Shown here: positions 49,051 to 63,333 of the stretch, piece by piece | Layout: each line of letters starts with the position of its first letter | Numbering within the stretch: the first letter of the stretch is position 1 | Assembly (NCBI RefSeq): GCF_028858725.1 | Contig: NC_084767.1 | Span: 32,518,895 to 32,582,894, forward strand | DNA length: 64,000 nucleotides | From: Colius striatus | Lineage: Eukaryota > Chordata > Aves > Coliiformes > Coliidae | Direction: 5' to 3' | Notes under the pieces: model-generated | What the model was told of the DNA's origin: nothing | Database searches by the model: none | What the model saw: only the letters and a program-made list of their open reading frames with translations | Position numbers and translations under genes: made by a program

Positions 49051-49326
49051 GGTGTTATTTTTACACAAGAAGGATTTCTTAACTTCATCTACGCCTACAG
49101 TTATCGTGCACTCGACTTATTGACTGGGGCACGGTCAGACACGGGCCCGGGAGGAGGGGAAAGGTACAAGCAGCCATCAGGCCCCCAGGGCTGGAGGCTG
49201 TCGAGGTGGGTACTTCTATTTGCTTCTGTCTCACGAGAAACTAGAAGATTTCTGGTAAAAGAGCATCTGAAAAAATGCTGCCAAACACTTTATGATATCC
49301 AGTTCTAATAAATTGAAAAGGTAAAA

Positions 49327-49332
49327 TTTATT
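49327..49332 (-). other. C2orf66: C2orf66 poly(A) signal candidate
   Basis: AATAAA on the minus strand, about 740 bases after the C2orf66 stop codon. Sequence 49,333-50,072 between them would be the 3' UTR; nothing else is recognised in it. Confidence 0.5.
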
Positions 49333-50072
49333 TACCAATTTCGAACAAAGACATTTAGCAGTAGTTAAAAGCATGTTGAACTCATTCATTCACATTTAAA
49401 CAAAACAGAATTCTGCTAGGCAAATTGGAGTAGCCAAACATAACACATTTGTCAATAGACAATTAGTAAATATGCTAATTGCAGCATGACAACAGATTCC
49501 ACAGGTTGAAACTGTTAAAGAGGAACTTTTAAAATTGTCAGGACAAGAGTTAAAAAGTCAAAGCAGTGATATTTTGCTGTGAAGGTTACCACTTCGCATA
49601 AAGTTCAAAAGTTAAGGTCTGAAAAACAGAGGAGAAAAAAAGTATGTGAGACAATACAGGAATATTTGTATGCAGCCAGGCTATGGTTTAAACCAACACC
49701 TGGTAACATTGTCAGAAATACCCCTTCTGAGCACCTGCATTCTCTGTTATCTGTACCTTTTCAAAATTCCTCTACACATGAAAAAGGGGAGAAAACGATG
49801 AAAGGGGGGAAAAAAAAAGCGTGGTCTATATAGGTCTGCACAAGCACCTTGCGTCATTTTGTTGTAGTAAATACCTCATAATTCTACATCTCAATTTTAA
49901 ACCAAGTTCAGAAAAGAGTTCTGGTACTATATTTTTAATTTCTTCTGAAAAAAAACCTGTTTTTGTACTTCAGACTGAAGCAGGAACCCCTTGAATCCAA
50001 ATCTTTCTCTTGGTTATATGGAACAACGTTAGAGGAAAAGGGATCCTCTTTTACCTTGGTCAGCAGAATCTT

Positions 50073-51328
<1,256 letters not shown>

Positions 51329-51746
51329 GTTGAAGAGATCAACGGATTCTCTGTATGAAGGACAATGAACCAGGCTCTTTAAGTCCTACAGAGCTGTCAC
51401 TGGCAACAAATAGAGAAAGCATGACAATCCAGTGGAGTGCTGCGAATCATTTCTTCATGGCACAGAAAACCTGCCTACTGCAGATTACATCAGCATGCTA
51501 GCAAGTTTTTACCTGTTTTCCTAGTACATTAGTACTAGGAAGAACAAATTATTCTAAAGAAGTGTTTTCCATACCAAAGCTACTTCTAGACACTGGATTC
51601 TTTTTCAGAGGGACTATAGTATGACACTTAACACAAAATATTTACAATTGTAAATTTCCATTTGTTATTACATAAAGCCAGATGATGAGTTACAGCATCA
51701 GATCTATGTGTGCTCCACAGAGCATGAAAAATTATAGATTGAGATC

Positions 51747-51818
51747 CAGACAGCTAAATTTCTAAAATTTCATGAAACTACTCAGACAGATAAATTTCTA
51801 AAATTTCATGAAACTACT
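51747..51818. repeat. 36-bp tandem duplication
   Basis: Two consecutive 36-base units, 'cagacagctaaatttctaaa...' at 51,747 and 'cagacagataaatttctaaa...' at 51,783, differ at one position. It is a recent local duplication about 420 bases upstream of the C2orf66 start. Confidence 0.93.
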
Positions 51819-51869
51819 ACATATATTAATAAGTGCAATACAGCATGGTATAATATACTAGAGACTCAT

Positions 51870-51969
51870 TTCATAGAATCATAGAATGGTAGGGGTTGGA
51901 AGGGACATTTAGAGATCATCTAGTCCAACTCCCCTGCGGAAGCAGGTTCACCTAGATCTGGTCACAACT
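51870..51969 (-). mobile_element. CR1 LINE 3'-end fragment
   Basis: 'ttcatagaatcatagaatgg' followed by 'taggggttggaagggacatt' and ending 'cacctagatctggtcacaac'. It is a 100-base CR1 tail in reverse orientation, upstream of C2orf66. Confidence 0.93.
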
Positions 51970-52825
51970 TGATTCAAGGGAAAGAAAAATAGGAAATCAT
52001 TCCCCTTTTCCCGTTCTTTAAAATAAATCTTACCAGTGAATTTAGCTCTGGCTTGCCCCTTCTTGGTTAGCCTCCTTGTAATCTGTGAACAAATTGATCT
52101 CTGCACTTATATTTCTAGTGGACTGTAGGTGGGTGTCAATGACGTTAGCAGGAATTCAAAAATACAGTAATGATTCCATTTCCATCCATGACAGACTGAC
52201 TCTTGAGAAATTCATCCTTAATACTCTTTAAGACCTGTTGCTATCGAATGGTGCAGTGCAAATTCCTTCTCCCTAAGATGTACTGCAGAAAATTAGTGGT
52301 AAGCATGTAGTAAGTTTAAAATGCTTCCCAGAGATAGCAGAGTGGTATCAAAATATTACTTTTAATTAAAAGTAATTAGCCATATCTCTAGAATGGTGAC
52401 TAACAGATAATTACAGCTGGTTGTATGGTTTTCAAGCAAGATGAAATATGGATCATTTACTTGACATTGGAGAAAGAAAAGTAAGGTCTGTTTCAAGGGC
52501 CAAAACCACATTTTATTTATCTATTTAATACCATTTTAATGGAAGCATTGCTTTCCTACTCTATCACCAGTCAATATCCTCCTGTCAGTCTAGAAACTAA
52601 GATTGCAAAGAGGACTATGCCTATTTACCTCAGTCTTATTTGATACCATTCTTCATCTCAAAGCTGCTCAAATTTTTTGCTTATATTTTCATTAAAACCT
52701 TTTCTCCACTATTTAGATGTTATTTTAGTTAGTAGAACATAAAATATATCACTAAACAGACATGTTCAAACTAAAGATTTTGGCCATTATCTACTCTAGT
52801 TTTAGATATTTATTTCTGACTAGAA

Positions 52826-53620
52826 ACTGTGCTGCCATTCATTGGGCAATGAAGAACCTCATGAGGTTCAACAAGGACAAGTGCAGAGTCCTGCACCTCA
52901 TGAGGAACAACCTCATGCACCAGTAGCGGCTGGGGACTGACCTGCTGGAGAGCAGCTCTGCTGAGAAGGTCCTGGAAGTCCCTGGTGGACAGTAAACTAT
53001 ACATGTCAGTTATGTGCCCTTGGGGCCAAGAAGGCCAATGACATTCCGTGATGCATCAAGAAGAGTGGGACGACCAGGTCGAGGGAAGTTCTGCTCCCCC
53101 TCTTCTCTGCCCTAGTGAGGCCTCATCTGGAGTCCTGTGTCCAGTTCTGGGCTCCTCAGCTCAAGAGGGACAGGGAACTTCTGGAGAGAGTCCAGCACAG
53201 GGCCACCAAGATGAGCAGAGGACTGAAGCATCTTCCTTATGAGGAAAGGCTGCAGGAACTGGTGCTGTTTAGTCTGGAGGAGACTGGGGGGGCAGAGACT
53301 GAGGGGGTATATTTACAAATATCTGAATTGTGGATGTCAGGAGGTTGGGGCATCACTTTATTCTATTGTATTTAATGACAGGACAATGGGCAATGGGATG
53401 GAGCTGGAACACAAAAAGTCTCATTGAAATATACTGTGAGGATGAGGGAGCCCTGGCACAGGCTGCCCAGGGAGGTTGTAGTCTCCTTCTCCAAAGGTTT
53501 CAAAACCTGCCTGGCTGCATTCCTGTGTGACCTGATCTAGGTGGGCCTGCTTCAGCAGGGGGGTTGGACTAGATGAACTCTAGTAATCCGTTCCAACCCC
53601 TACCATTCTGTGATTCTGTG
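52826..53620 (+). mobile_element. CR1 LINE, 3' 0.8 kb
   Basis: It starts in ORF2 ('ctgtgctgccattcattggg', 'aacctcatgaggttcaacaa') and runs to the CR1 tail 'ccattctgtgattctgtg'. ORF2 is broken by several stops and shifts; [20 protein letters not shown] and [20 protein letters not shown] are readable. It is the longest CR1 copy in the window. Confidence 0.94.
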
Positions 53621-56600
53621 GCCTGAGGCAGTTTGGTTGACTGACGATGTTCGCAGATATACAAGAGATTCAATTCACATATATTTTCTATGAGTTGTCT
53701 TAAAAAAAAAAAAATCCTTACAAACTTGTTTCTTCCTGATCTAAAAGTGTTTGAGAAACTGAGCTAAAAGTCTGTTTGGAGTGAGTTGTCAATTTTGTGT
53801 GGCATTTTTAGTGTTTTGCTAGTTTGGTGGGTGGTGAGGTTTTTTTGGTTTTTTAAGATAATTTCATTATAGCTCCTCAGTGAAATGGAGTTATATTTGA
53901 CAACATAGGTGAACATACTCATATTAACACACAATTAGTATAGGTACACTGATTGGACAAAATTGCATCCTCCTTTGAGAACAGGAGCTAGTGTTGCCTT
54001 TTTAATGCAGCCAAAGTTACGCAATAGTTTCTCTTGCCAAATAATGTATATAGTCACACATCTTCAGTAAATGGGATCTTTGGAAAGTGGTTATACTAAT
54101 TATATAACCTTTAGAGCACAGTAAATAATATCCATCATGCTTGTTTACTTTCATATATGTTACTTCAAAAAGACAAAAATCTCGTTCTAGAGCTAAAAGC
54201 AAATTTTAAACAAATTAGTTTAGCTGAGGACAAATTCTATGCATCTAATGACCTATATAATCTGAATTACTCAACAAATACTATCTATTTTATTGCATTT
54301 TCCATCCAGGAGTGCAAGGCAGGTAAAACAGCCTCAGGCATGTGGGTTAAGATATTGAGACAAGTTTCATCAAGATGTAATCTTTATTGTACTCTTCTTG
54401 AGATGTGAAAAAGGGTCCTTTATGTGAAGTACTGCTCTAACCACAATGCTGTTTTTATTCCACACATCACTGGTTTTATTTTCTGCTTAGAAGCCCAAGT
54501 ATTACAAGTTGAAAGGAAAAGCACCAATTCAAAGCACTGCTCCACGTGAGTGAGTACCTGAGTGGAGACTAAAGGCAAACATTCACCATGACACTGATTA
54601 GCATGTTTGTACAACAGAACTACAGGTGACATCCACAACACTGTACAGAGTATGACTGGTAAATGGCACTTTATGTGAGTTACAACCATTTGTACTAATG
54701 CAACCATGTTAGAACACCATACAAAAATACAAAGAAGTGTTTATTTAGCAGAGCATATGTTATACAGTATGCTCTAAGTCATGCACATTTAGGTTAAAAA
54801 ACGACAAATAAAAACATATGAAGTATACACTGCAGTCAGAAAAAACATTAAACCAAATACAAACATCCCAAAGTAGCTCCCACTCAAGTTGTCCTCAGCT
54901 TCAACAAAAAAAAGCACAGTTTTTAAAGATTCTGAGATTTCAGCTTTCAGCAACATTAGCTGGAAATACCTGTTCTCCAAGGTCTTCTCAGCATCTCACA
55001 AGACAAGGACTTTGCCAAAGCTTAGCATGCATTGCGTAATCTGTATCCGAGAATTCAGTTAGAAACAATTTAATATGAATAATACTTTATTACAGCATTA
55101 TTCAAGCTTTTATAGATAGGATCCTGTCACATCTCTAGAAACCTGTAACCCCTAAGAGTTAGCTCCACCTACATCACCAGATTTACACTAGCTCTGTGAG
55201 AACTGAAAACAGAGTTAGAACCATGAGTTACTTGTGAAGTGATTGCTTTTTCCTAACATTACAAATGGGTTCTTCAAACTTTTAAGCTCTCTTAAAGTCC
55301 AGCAAACTACAGTCCCCTCCCACCCCTCCAATTACCCAAAATAAAGTTTGGTCAACATTATTCTGTCTTTTTGCTTGGAAAAACAATTAAAAGGTAAGTA
55401 GGTGATTAAGTCACTAGGCCTAGGTTACGCAGTTTTTCTAGACTAATCATTATACACAAAGGCCCTAAAAGTAGTTCTGCACTCTCAAATTATTTTAATA
55501 CTAGAACATTCCCAAGGCTAGGAAATCAACAGTGGCTTGCTTTACAGAAACATCATCATCATAAAAGAAAGAAGAGAAAGCTAGGTGACTGGAATAAGCT
55601 TTACAAGTCCTAAACTAAGATCCAGAAGGAAGTGGCAGGGAAGACACAAAAACTCCATGTTATCTGTTGTGCCGCAGCATCAGTAGCATTGTGGCAGCCA
55701 GGTTCAAGTTAGTTCTCAGTAAAATAAGGTTTATAACTTAGATTTGTATTGCTTCAAGCAATTACAGTGATCAGTTGACATGCAGTCATTTAGTATGCAT
55801 ATCTAAATATTCACAGCCCAATGATAAGCTTTGAAATGACATCTTTATTCAAGATTGTGTGACATAGTACTGAGAAGGAACTTAGAATTTGGGGGGAGGT
55901 TCTTCAAAACTTACAAGGAATCCAGTAGAGACGTAAGGAAAGCCAGTGCTGTCTTTTCCTTAGCTCAGCGTGTTAGAAGATACACATATACCTCCTTTTA
56001 CTGTATCAAACTGAGACTTTAAGATTTTGACTACAGTTTTCTTTAATTAATTGAGAACAACAGAATGTATAAACATTTCTTTTTTCTCCCCACAAAACCT
56101 GTCATGGTTCTATAGACAAATACTTTTCTTAGAAAGTAACATTCATCATTCAAAACTTCTGGAGCTTTAACACAACCAACCAACTCGATTCCCTGTCTAG
56201 TTTTCTTCCCATGCTGGTGTAGGTATTGATACTCCATGGTTAAAATACAGTATTTTGCTTCAACTACAATTAGAAGACTTCTTTTATTTCAAATAAACTA
56301 ATCAACTTTTTTTTTTTAAGGAATTTGACACATAGACTTTGAAACTGAAACAGATATCTGAGACTAGATATCATTCCTTATTTTTAATTTTTTGTCACAA
56401 AAGAAAGGCTTGAGAAATTAAGTCAGCCTAAGCTTTCTGACTTTGATTGGTGTGGTTCCAGGCCACAAATGCACTGTACTTATAATAAATCTTCGTTTCT
56501 GTAAGCCTAGCAAAAAGGAAGTAAAAAGAATTTATTCAAAGCATTTTCCCAAAATCAAGTTTCAGTATGATCCACACAAATATTTGTGGTCAACTTCAAC

Positions 56601-59079
56601 ATTCAAATATAAGGCTACAGGAGTCCACAGGCTGCAGTTAGAGTGCATTCGTTTACTGGTTTAAGGCACAGTATCTTTCTTGCTCTAGAAAGCAGTAAGT
56701 TTAAAGTCAGAGTGAGAAATTCCACATTTCAGTTTTTGTCTGGCACTCTCATATATGTCATTTGTAGTACTTACAGACTTCTGTAAAATATTTCAGTTGT
56801 TGGGTGCTGCAATCTCAAGTACCGTTTTTACACTCAAAGTGTGTAAGAGAAAAATACCGAAGCCTGAATTGATCCCAAAATAGTCCACTCGGCATTTTAC
56901 AAAACTAAACATCAACATATCCGCACGTTTGATTCTTAATGTATATACCCTGAAGTTATTTAAGTTGGAGGGAAGAAATGTCTTTGCTGGTATTTCAACA
57001 AACGTGCCACGGTTGAGCAGAACCAGGCCAGGTGCTGTGTATCTCCGCAGGGCCATTTAGTATGGCAGCAGCACGGCCACCAACAGCTATCTGCGGGAGA
57101 AGCCACTGCAATTGCCAGCTGCAAAAGGGCAAGTTTCCGTTTGTCGTTCCTGACTTCTAGAAACACAAAATTAGCTCTGATACCACACGGATTCCTACAG
57201 AATCTAGACCACAAACTGCCAATAACTGTAGCAAGACCACCCAAGCTTACAAGATGACAGAATGAGTAGTAAAATCTGTCTGCATTTAAGAATGAGACCC
57301 GAAGTCTTAATTGAAATTGAGGTAAAAACTTAGATGTTCATGCTATAAGGCAATAAGCACATATTTGAGGCAGTTACATGCTTAGACACCTGAAAAACTC
57401 AGGTGTTGGGCAGGTCTGCTTCAATAAAAGCTATAGAATTTTCTCCTTAAATGCCTAAAATTTCTTTCTAACAGCAGTACTGTTAATTTTATAGATTTTA
57501 TTTCAGCTTTAAGATAAATGAGCTGATTAAAAGCTTGAAATACATGGTACCATAAATTCAAATATACATCAGTAGATGTATTAGTAAAAGGCTTAAAAAG
57601 AAACTTTTAGGGATTTTAAGGATGCTATTATGAATAATAACTTAAAAGTTCTGTCTCCAAAAAAAGTTAGAAAAACTGTTTTACTTCAACATAAAAATGA
57701 ATCTGTTTTCAGTTGTCATTCATTGGCACACACTTCCAGGGCTATACAAGACCAGCACATAGCTTTGATGACAAAAGTATGGCTTCCCCAAGAAAAGGTG
57801 ATGAAAGTTTTAAAACCTTTACAAGTACAGTGCCTAGTGCTCATAAAAGCTACCTTGATTATCTCCTGGGGAAAACAAACAAGAGATATAAGAAGTCAAA
57901 AACTGCAAATTAAGTGACTAACATTCATCACCGAATGGAAAATAAGCAGTAAGAACTTCGCCTGTTTTACAGCTGACAAATTTCTAGTGGCTTAGTGACT
58001 TAAAACAGCAGCACGATTATTGTACAGACATTATAACCGCTTCCAAAACCATTTTCAGTAATTGAAGTATTGAAGTATTGAAGGTCTGTAAATGGCTGGG
58101 TGTCTCAGTATAAATAAAACAAAGAGGTAAACACTGCGTTAAAAAATAAACCCACTGTCTAAACTGGTTTGGAATAAACTTGATCAGTTTCTCAAATGTT
58201 TAACATTTATTCACAGGCAGATAATTGACTTTATCTTGTGAAAGCCTGAAAGCAAATGTATCAGATTTCAGAACAAAGTCAAGTAACAAGTTTATAACCT
58301 TGTTATTGGCAAACTCGTGAAAAATTAGACTTCATAACACACACTGATGTATGCAACAATGCCTTCTAAGTTTTTAAAGTATCAATACATCTCATTATTT
58401 TAAACACTGGCATTAAAGAAAGCCCAGTTAGGTTACAGTTGAAAAGATCACCTAAACATATAGGCAGGCTCTGTGTCTTTTGTGCTGTATTACTACTAAA
58501 ATGTTTAGGAGGTTTGTTTCTTATTCCTTTATTTTAAAACTTAATTCCAAAGTACTAATCTGCTAATTGCTACATGTATTAGCTCACTCAAAACCAAAAG
58601 CCGAGAAGAACTCTAAATATTAGAAATAATATTAACTTAACTTGCAGTTATAGCTTTTTTCTTTTTTTAAAAAACAAAACAAAAACAAAAGCCCTCAACG
58701 AAAACCCAAAAACCAGTCCTCCTTGTAACAGGATGCTGAAACATATCACAGCCAACTTTGGACCAAATACCACCTTAGGACAACATTCATTCCTTCGGTT
58801 TCAAGGTACATTTGGTATGTCTAGTTAAAAGGCAATGGTTTTTACTTACCAGACAAAGGTAGACCTTTTATGAACTGTTAGTTATGGGTGAAGCTACTGT
58901 GATTGCAGCATGATAAGACTGAGGAACACACTTGATCATATAAACCAGAAAATATTACAGACTTCAAGAGTAATTCAGGAGATTTCCCTAAGAACTGCTG
59001 TTCAAGCCTCATGGTTTAGGCCCATCAGGGAACAAAAGACCATAATTAGCCTCAAGTACCAAAGACCTGAAGATTGCCA

Positions 59080-59960
59080 AAGGGCAGGGAGAGCTTAATT
59101 TCCGCTTAAGGTTCAGGACAAAACAGACCAGGCTACTGGGCTTGGGGAAGAAAACAGAAAATAATTTAATGCAACACCAACTAAAGCATAACCATAAAAC
59201 CCCCAAACATAACCAAAATAAAACAACACAGAGTGGTATAACAATGAAGAGTTCGACCAGCCCTTTAAGACGATCTTCTTCCCACTCCTCCCCTCTTCCC
59301 AGGCTCAGAGTCCTGATCCTGGTGTTTTTATGTCCTCCCTCCTGAACGGCCCAGGGGGCAGGGAGTGGGGGTTTCAGTCAGTCTATTCCTGATGGCTTCT
59401 GCCCTTTTTTCCTCAGGGCAGGTGGGCTCTGCGCCAGTCCTCCCTGCAAGTTCGTGGGGTACCACCCACACCCACACACACACCCACGGGCACACGGCAG
59501 CCCTGCACGGGCTGCTCCGACGTGCATTTATCCCAAAGGCTGCAGCTCCTTTCTGCCTCTGGTGTGGGTCTGCTCTGCAGCACGCAGGCTCTCCAGCACG
59601 GCCTGCGCCATGGCTGCCTCCTCACACAGTCCCTCACACTCACACAGAGCTGCTGGTGGCTTTCAGTCTTGCCATGGCCCTCCCTGGGTTGCAGGGGTAC
59701 AGCCTGTGTTCTCACCATGGCTTGCAAAGGGGTCTGTGGTTTGCTGCTCCTTTCTTCCTCCTCTGGTCTGCATGGTCACCTCCATCTTGTATCACTCTTA
59801 CACCTCCTACCAGCTCTTTAAATTCCCGTCCCTAAATAGTGATGGCAGAGGCGTCAGATTGGGCCAGGAACCAGGGGAGAGTCCAAAAACTCGTTACTGG
59901 GTCCTCACTGCAGCTCTCTCCTCCTAGTACCAAGCAAAACCTGCTCCTTGCTAAACCAGG
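59080..59960 (+). mobile_element. Avian endogenous-retrovirus LTR-like insertion
   Basis: A GC-rich ~0.9 kb island of sequence unlike its AT-rich surroundings. Successive blocks ('ggcagggagagcttaatttc', 'acaaaacagacc...cttggggaag', 'ctcttcccaggctca', 'gggagtgggggtttcagtca', 'ttcctcagggcaggtgggct', 'ggcagaggcgtcag', 'agtaccaagcaaaacctgct') follow the order of a common avian LTR as I remember it. No gag, pol or env is nearby, so it would be a solo LTR, antisense to PGAP1. Three long plus-strand open frames here (59,365-59,927) are by-products of the GC-rich repeat and are not proteins. Terminal TG/CA and target duplication were not identified. Confidence 0.55.
59462..59493. repeat. (CCCACA)n-type simple repeat
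   Basis: Alternating CCCACACCCACACACACACCCACGGGCACAC inside the LTR-like block. Confidence 0.8.
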
Positions 59961-62900
59961 TCACCAAGAAAGACTTTGCTATACATACATGCTGTACCTC
60001 AAATTAGTGACATTTGGTACTCTAGCTGCTCAACCTAAATGCTTGACTACGTGGCATAATCTCCATCTAAACGTGTTGAATATCTACATGGACGAACAAC
60101 AGTAGTTTTGCAAAATTAATACCTCAAGTTCTGAGAAAGGAGAGAACAACAGAATATAGGTATGTATGTTACTATAGGTCTGCATGTTAATAGAAATCCT
60201 CCCTTCTAGAGCAGAGGTCTAATCTATTACAAGCTCATTTGTGTCTTGATCTTGTCTCACACAGAGTAGATCATCTAAAATATGAAGAATAAGATGGAAT
60301 TTTAATTTAGTCAAAGGTACTATGGTCACAATATATTTGCCAAAAGCTGTTTTATAAATGCAACCTATTCACAGAGAGGGATATTTCAGTAATATTTACA
60401 CCTCCTCATATATACAATTAGAAATCTTTAGGGTGGGTTTGCTGCTGAAATTATAATTATGATTAGTGTCAGAACGAGAAAATTCACATTACAGAAGTCT
60501 CTTCTCCAAAAGTAACAAGAAACAATATAATTGCATTTTACCAGGAAAACAATTTTAGAATGTTATAAAATCTTGTCCTTTTCAGAATGGCAAGTAGGAT
60601 CATTCATCCTCTCTTAGAATGGAATAAATTGTTCTCTGGACTTTTTTCAAACCCTATTCACTTCCACCAATTGTATAGAAAACCTAGTTGGGATTAGACA
60701 CTTTACCACTCAAACAGCTGAAGTTAGGCAATTCCCAGTCACTGCAAAATCCAGATGCACATCTCTGAGGACAGTTTTCATCTAGCAAGGGACACAGAAT
60801 GCATATAAATGCAAAGTAGCAGTAACACTCTCCCTCCTTCCCACAGGGATGGTAAATCATGTCTGAAAAAAAAGCAGCAGTGAGGAAGATGTGATAAATT
60901 CTGTCATCTGAGATCTCAGACTCGGGATTATATCTATTCCTACCTCCATCTTGTAAATCAAGTAGGAATCAATGCAAGATTCTGTAACCCATTTCATGAA
61001 CAGTGATAACAACTATCAACACAAGTTCCAAGCTTTAAAGATATAATTTAAAAATTGGTGTTATTCTATGCTGCTAGAACTCGTAAGTTTCATATTGTGG
61101 CAGATTTTGGAAGCTATCAAAGCTACTATATACAAAGACTGTTTTCTCTCCTGATTATCATTTCATTCCACTAACAGCTCCAACAAATAGGTTTGTACAT
61201 CAAGAGCCCAAGATAACAAGACAAAATCAGAAGTAAAATACAGTAGCTAGCCAAAAGGACCACAAAGATCATGGAAAATTATCTTCTACAGAAATCAGAT
61301 CCTACATATTTCAAAGACAGCCTTTTACAAACCCCAATACAGTTCTGCCACAGTTACTTGAAAGCAGAAAAGCTTCTCTACTCTTCTATGCCTGTACAGC
61401 AATTTTTAGGTTAAATCAACTGGTGGATTTAGCTACAGGTATATTTAGACATACAAATGACCTTATATACATATACTGTAGCACACGTTCAGTTAGAAAC
61501 TATCAAGATAAAATCTATTCAAATAACTTTTCTGATTTACAAACACTATGCATAATCTAACTTTCTTTTAAAAAAGGTTAAGACTAGAATACTAGCACAT
61601 AGATTACTGATAACAGTGACAGTGGTTTGGTTATCTACAATAATCCTGCTCAGTTAAAGCAGTTTTAATGACTTACTGATAGCTTGACCTGCTGCCTTGA
61701 ATACAAGCAGACAAAACAGGTGCCTGTTTCACATTCATCCTTTAGGAAAGTCACTGTGTGAATTAAGTTTTTCCTGTCAGCACAAATGAATTGACCCTCA
61801 CAACATGCTAGGACTAACTGAGGCACTTTAGGCAAGATTAATGAGATAAGATCAAATTAATGGGTCAGGCTGGCTGTACTACTACATCAAGAATGTAATT
61901 GATTGAGCACGAGTAGCAGATTTCTTATTTATGGACTGAGCTGGTTTAGTATTTCCATATGAAGATAATGGGTATCTTGGACAGAGCAGAGATAGTTAAC
62001 ACAGAAGCAAATTGTAGGTTCCTCTCTACACAAGATCAATACATAATTTTAATCTAATGGCTACTGGGATTTCTTCTGTTGGCAAAACATACTCGGGGGA
62101 CAGAACTCCTTACACATAGCTATTTTTAGGCTTTATTATAAATGGCAGTCACTGTAGCATCTAGGCACTAAGATAATAGTTTATACAGAGCTAATAATCA
62201 TGGTCAGTATTTCACACTATTGCTAAGAGTTTGTCCATGTGAGGAAGTCAGCATTGTATGGCAAGGCATTAATTTAGTGCTGTAACTATTCCATATTAAT
62301 TACACGTATGGACATTTATTATGAGACAGCTGATTCTCCATTTGCAATAGGAAAAAAACCTGCCTTGTCTACTGCACTGTAAACTCACACCATACCTCAG
62401 TGTTTGCTACCTTCTACCTGTGGACAAGGTCCAAAGAGTGATCAGAGAATCGACAAAATTCCAGAGAAAATTGGCAATGTTTTAAAACATTAAAGCAAAT
62501 TATTTTGGAATCTGCTGGTATCCTTTCTGAAAAGAAAGCTACACAGATTATTGTTGTTTTCTCACTCTCACAAAAAGTAAAATGTGTAAGATTTCCAATA
62601 ATCTCACAAATGTTCAACTTGCACCGACTGAACAGATGATTTGATAGAAATAACAGTTCTATATAAGCAGTACATTCTAGTTCTTCTGGACACAATTGTG
62701 GCAGCTTTTAAGCATGGCATAAAATTATTAAAAGTATTCTTGGCTGTGTAGTTTTTGGTATAGTCACAGTGTTCTTGAAATGTGTTGACTTTTAACCAAC
62801 ATAATTTAGACCTGCAAGAGATGCGAGTTCAAAACATATGCACTGTTGGCATAGTGAGTAAAAAAAAGTCTGTTTCAACAAAGGAGTACAGTGAAATATC

Positions 62901-63194
62901 AAAGTGTCTACAAGGCAGACAGAGTATTGAGATTTTACATTAATATGATTTATGTGCTTGCACACACACACAGTTAACTCAATTTTCAGAGTCAGGAAAA
63001 AAACCACCGTGAAAAACTTTCTAAGCAACATGAACAGAACCACCAACTTTTGATAAAGTAGTCACAGTTCTGTCCTCTTTCCCACGTAGTGTAAACTACT
63101 GATGATACTAATCTAGGCATTTCTTTGGTGAAATTTGCCCCATCTCCAGCGTTAAGTTCCTGGGCTGCACTGTTATTCCGATGTAGGATGAATG

Positions 63195-63333
63195 TTACAC
63201 AATACAACACAGGGCGTGTAGAAGGAAACAAAACGTTACAAAGTGTGGTACTTTGTATAAATGCATTCGTCCAAAGGCCAGCATTGCAACAGACAAGGGG
63301 AGTGGAGCTTTGGCTGCGATCTTCAAGAGTTTA
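63195..63333 (-). CDS. PGAP1: PGAP1 last coding exon (partial gene)
   Basis: PGAP1 is the ER-membrane GPI inositol-deacylase that removes the acyl chain from inositol after the GPI anchor is attached to protein. After the acceptor ATTGTTACAG this exon completes a split codon and encodes KLLKIAAKAPLPLSVAMLAF then GRMHLYKVPHFVTFCFLLHA and LCCIV, followed by TAA (63,197-63,195). It aligns with the remembered human C-terminus ([33 protein letters not shown]...LLHALCNFM), the final hydrophobic membrane segment. Only the last 45 residues of a roughly 920-residue protein are in the window; the rest lies to the right. The position after C2orf66 agrees with the human gene order. Confidence 0.9.

Larger units (their letters stand above)
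51329..54382. other. Intergenic region between C2orf66 and PGAP1
   Basis: It contains the C2orf66 promoter (no CpG island), a 36-bp tandem duplication and two CR1 copies listed separately. No exon was recognised in the rest. Confidence 0.6.
54383..63194 (-). other. PGAP1: Putative very long 3' UTR of PGAP1
   Basis: After the PGAP1 stop codon (63,195) no further gene is recognised for almost 9 kb in the direction of transcription. Minus-strand AATAAA signals occur near 55,091-55,086, 54,745-54,740, 54,462-54,457 and 54,388-54,383, so the distal 3' end could lie anywhere up to the last of these. As I recall, mammalian PGAP1 mRNAs also carry a multi-kilobase 3' UTR. Within it lie an antisense LTR (59,080-59,960) and a GC-richer block with an open minus frame at 57,244-56,793 that I cannot identify. 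The end is uncertain, since proximal signals may be used. Confidence 0.5.

Noticed and set aside
48567-49088. 171- and 167-residue open frames over the GTF3C3 promoter
   Set aside because: The minus frame is the GTF3C3 exon 1 frame running open upstream into the CpG island. The plus frame is its shadow.
54789-54980. Hydrophobic minus-strand frame (63 residues) considered as a PGAP1 membrane exon
   Set aside because: The PGAP1 C-terminus with its stop is at 63,195, so sequence further downstream cannot be a coding exon of the standard transcript. Hydrophobicity reflects T-rich sequence.
59365-60105. Plus-strand open frames of 88-157 residues
   Set aside because: They overlap in three frames inside a GC-rich, LTR-like block with CA repeats, and have no domain or splice support.
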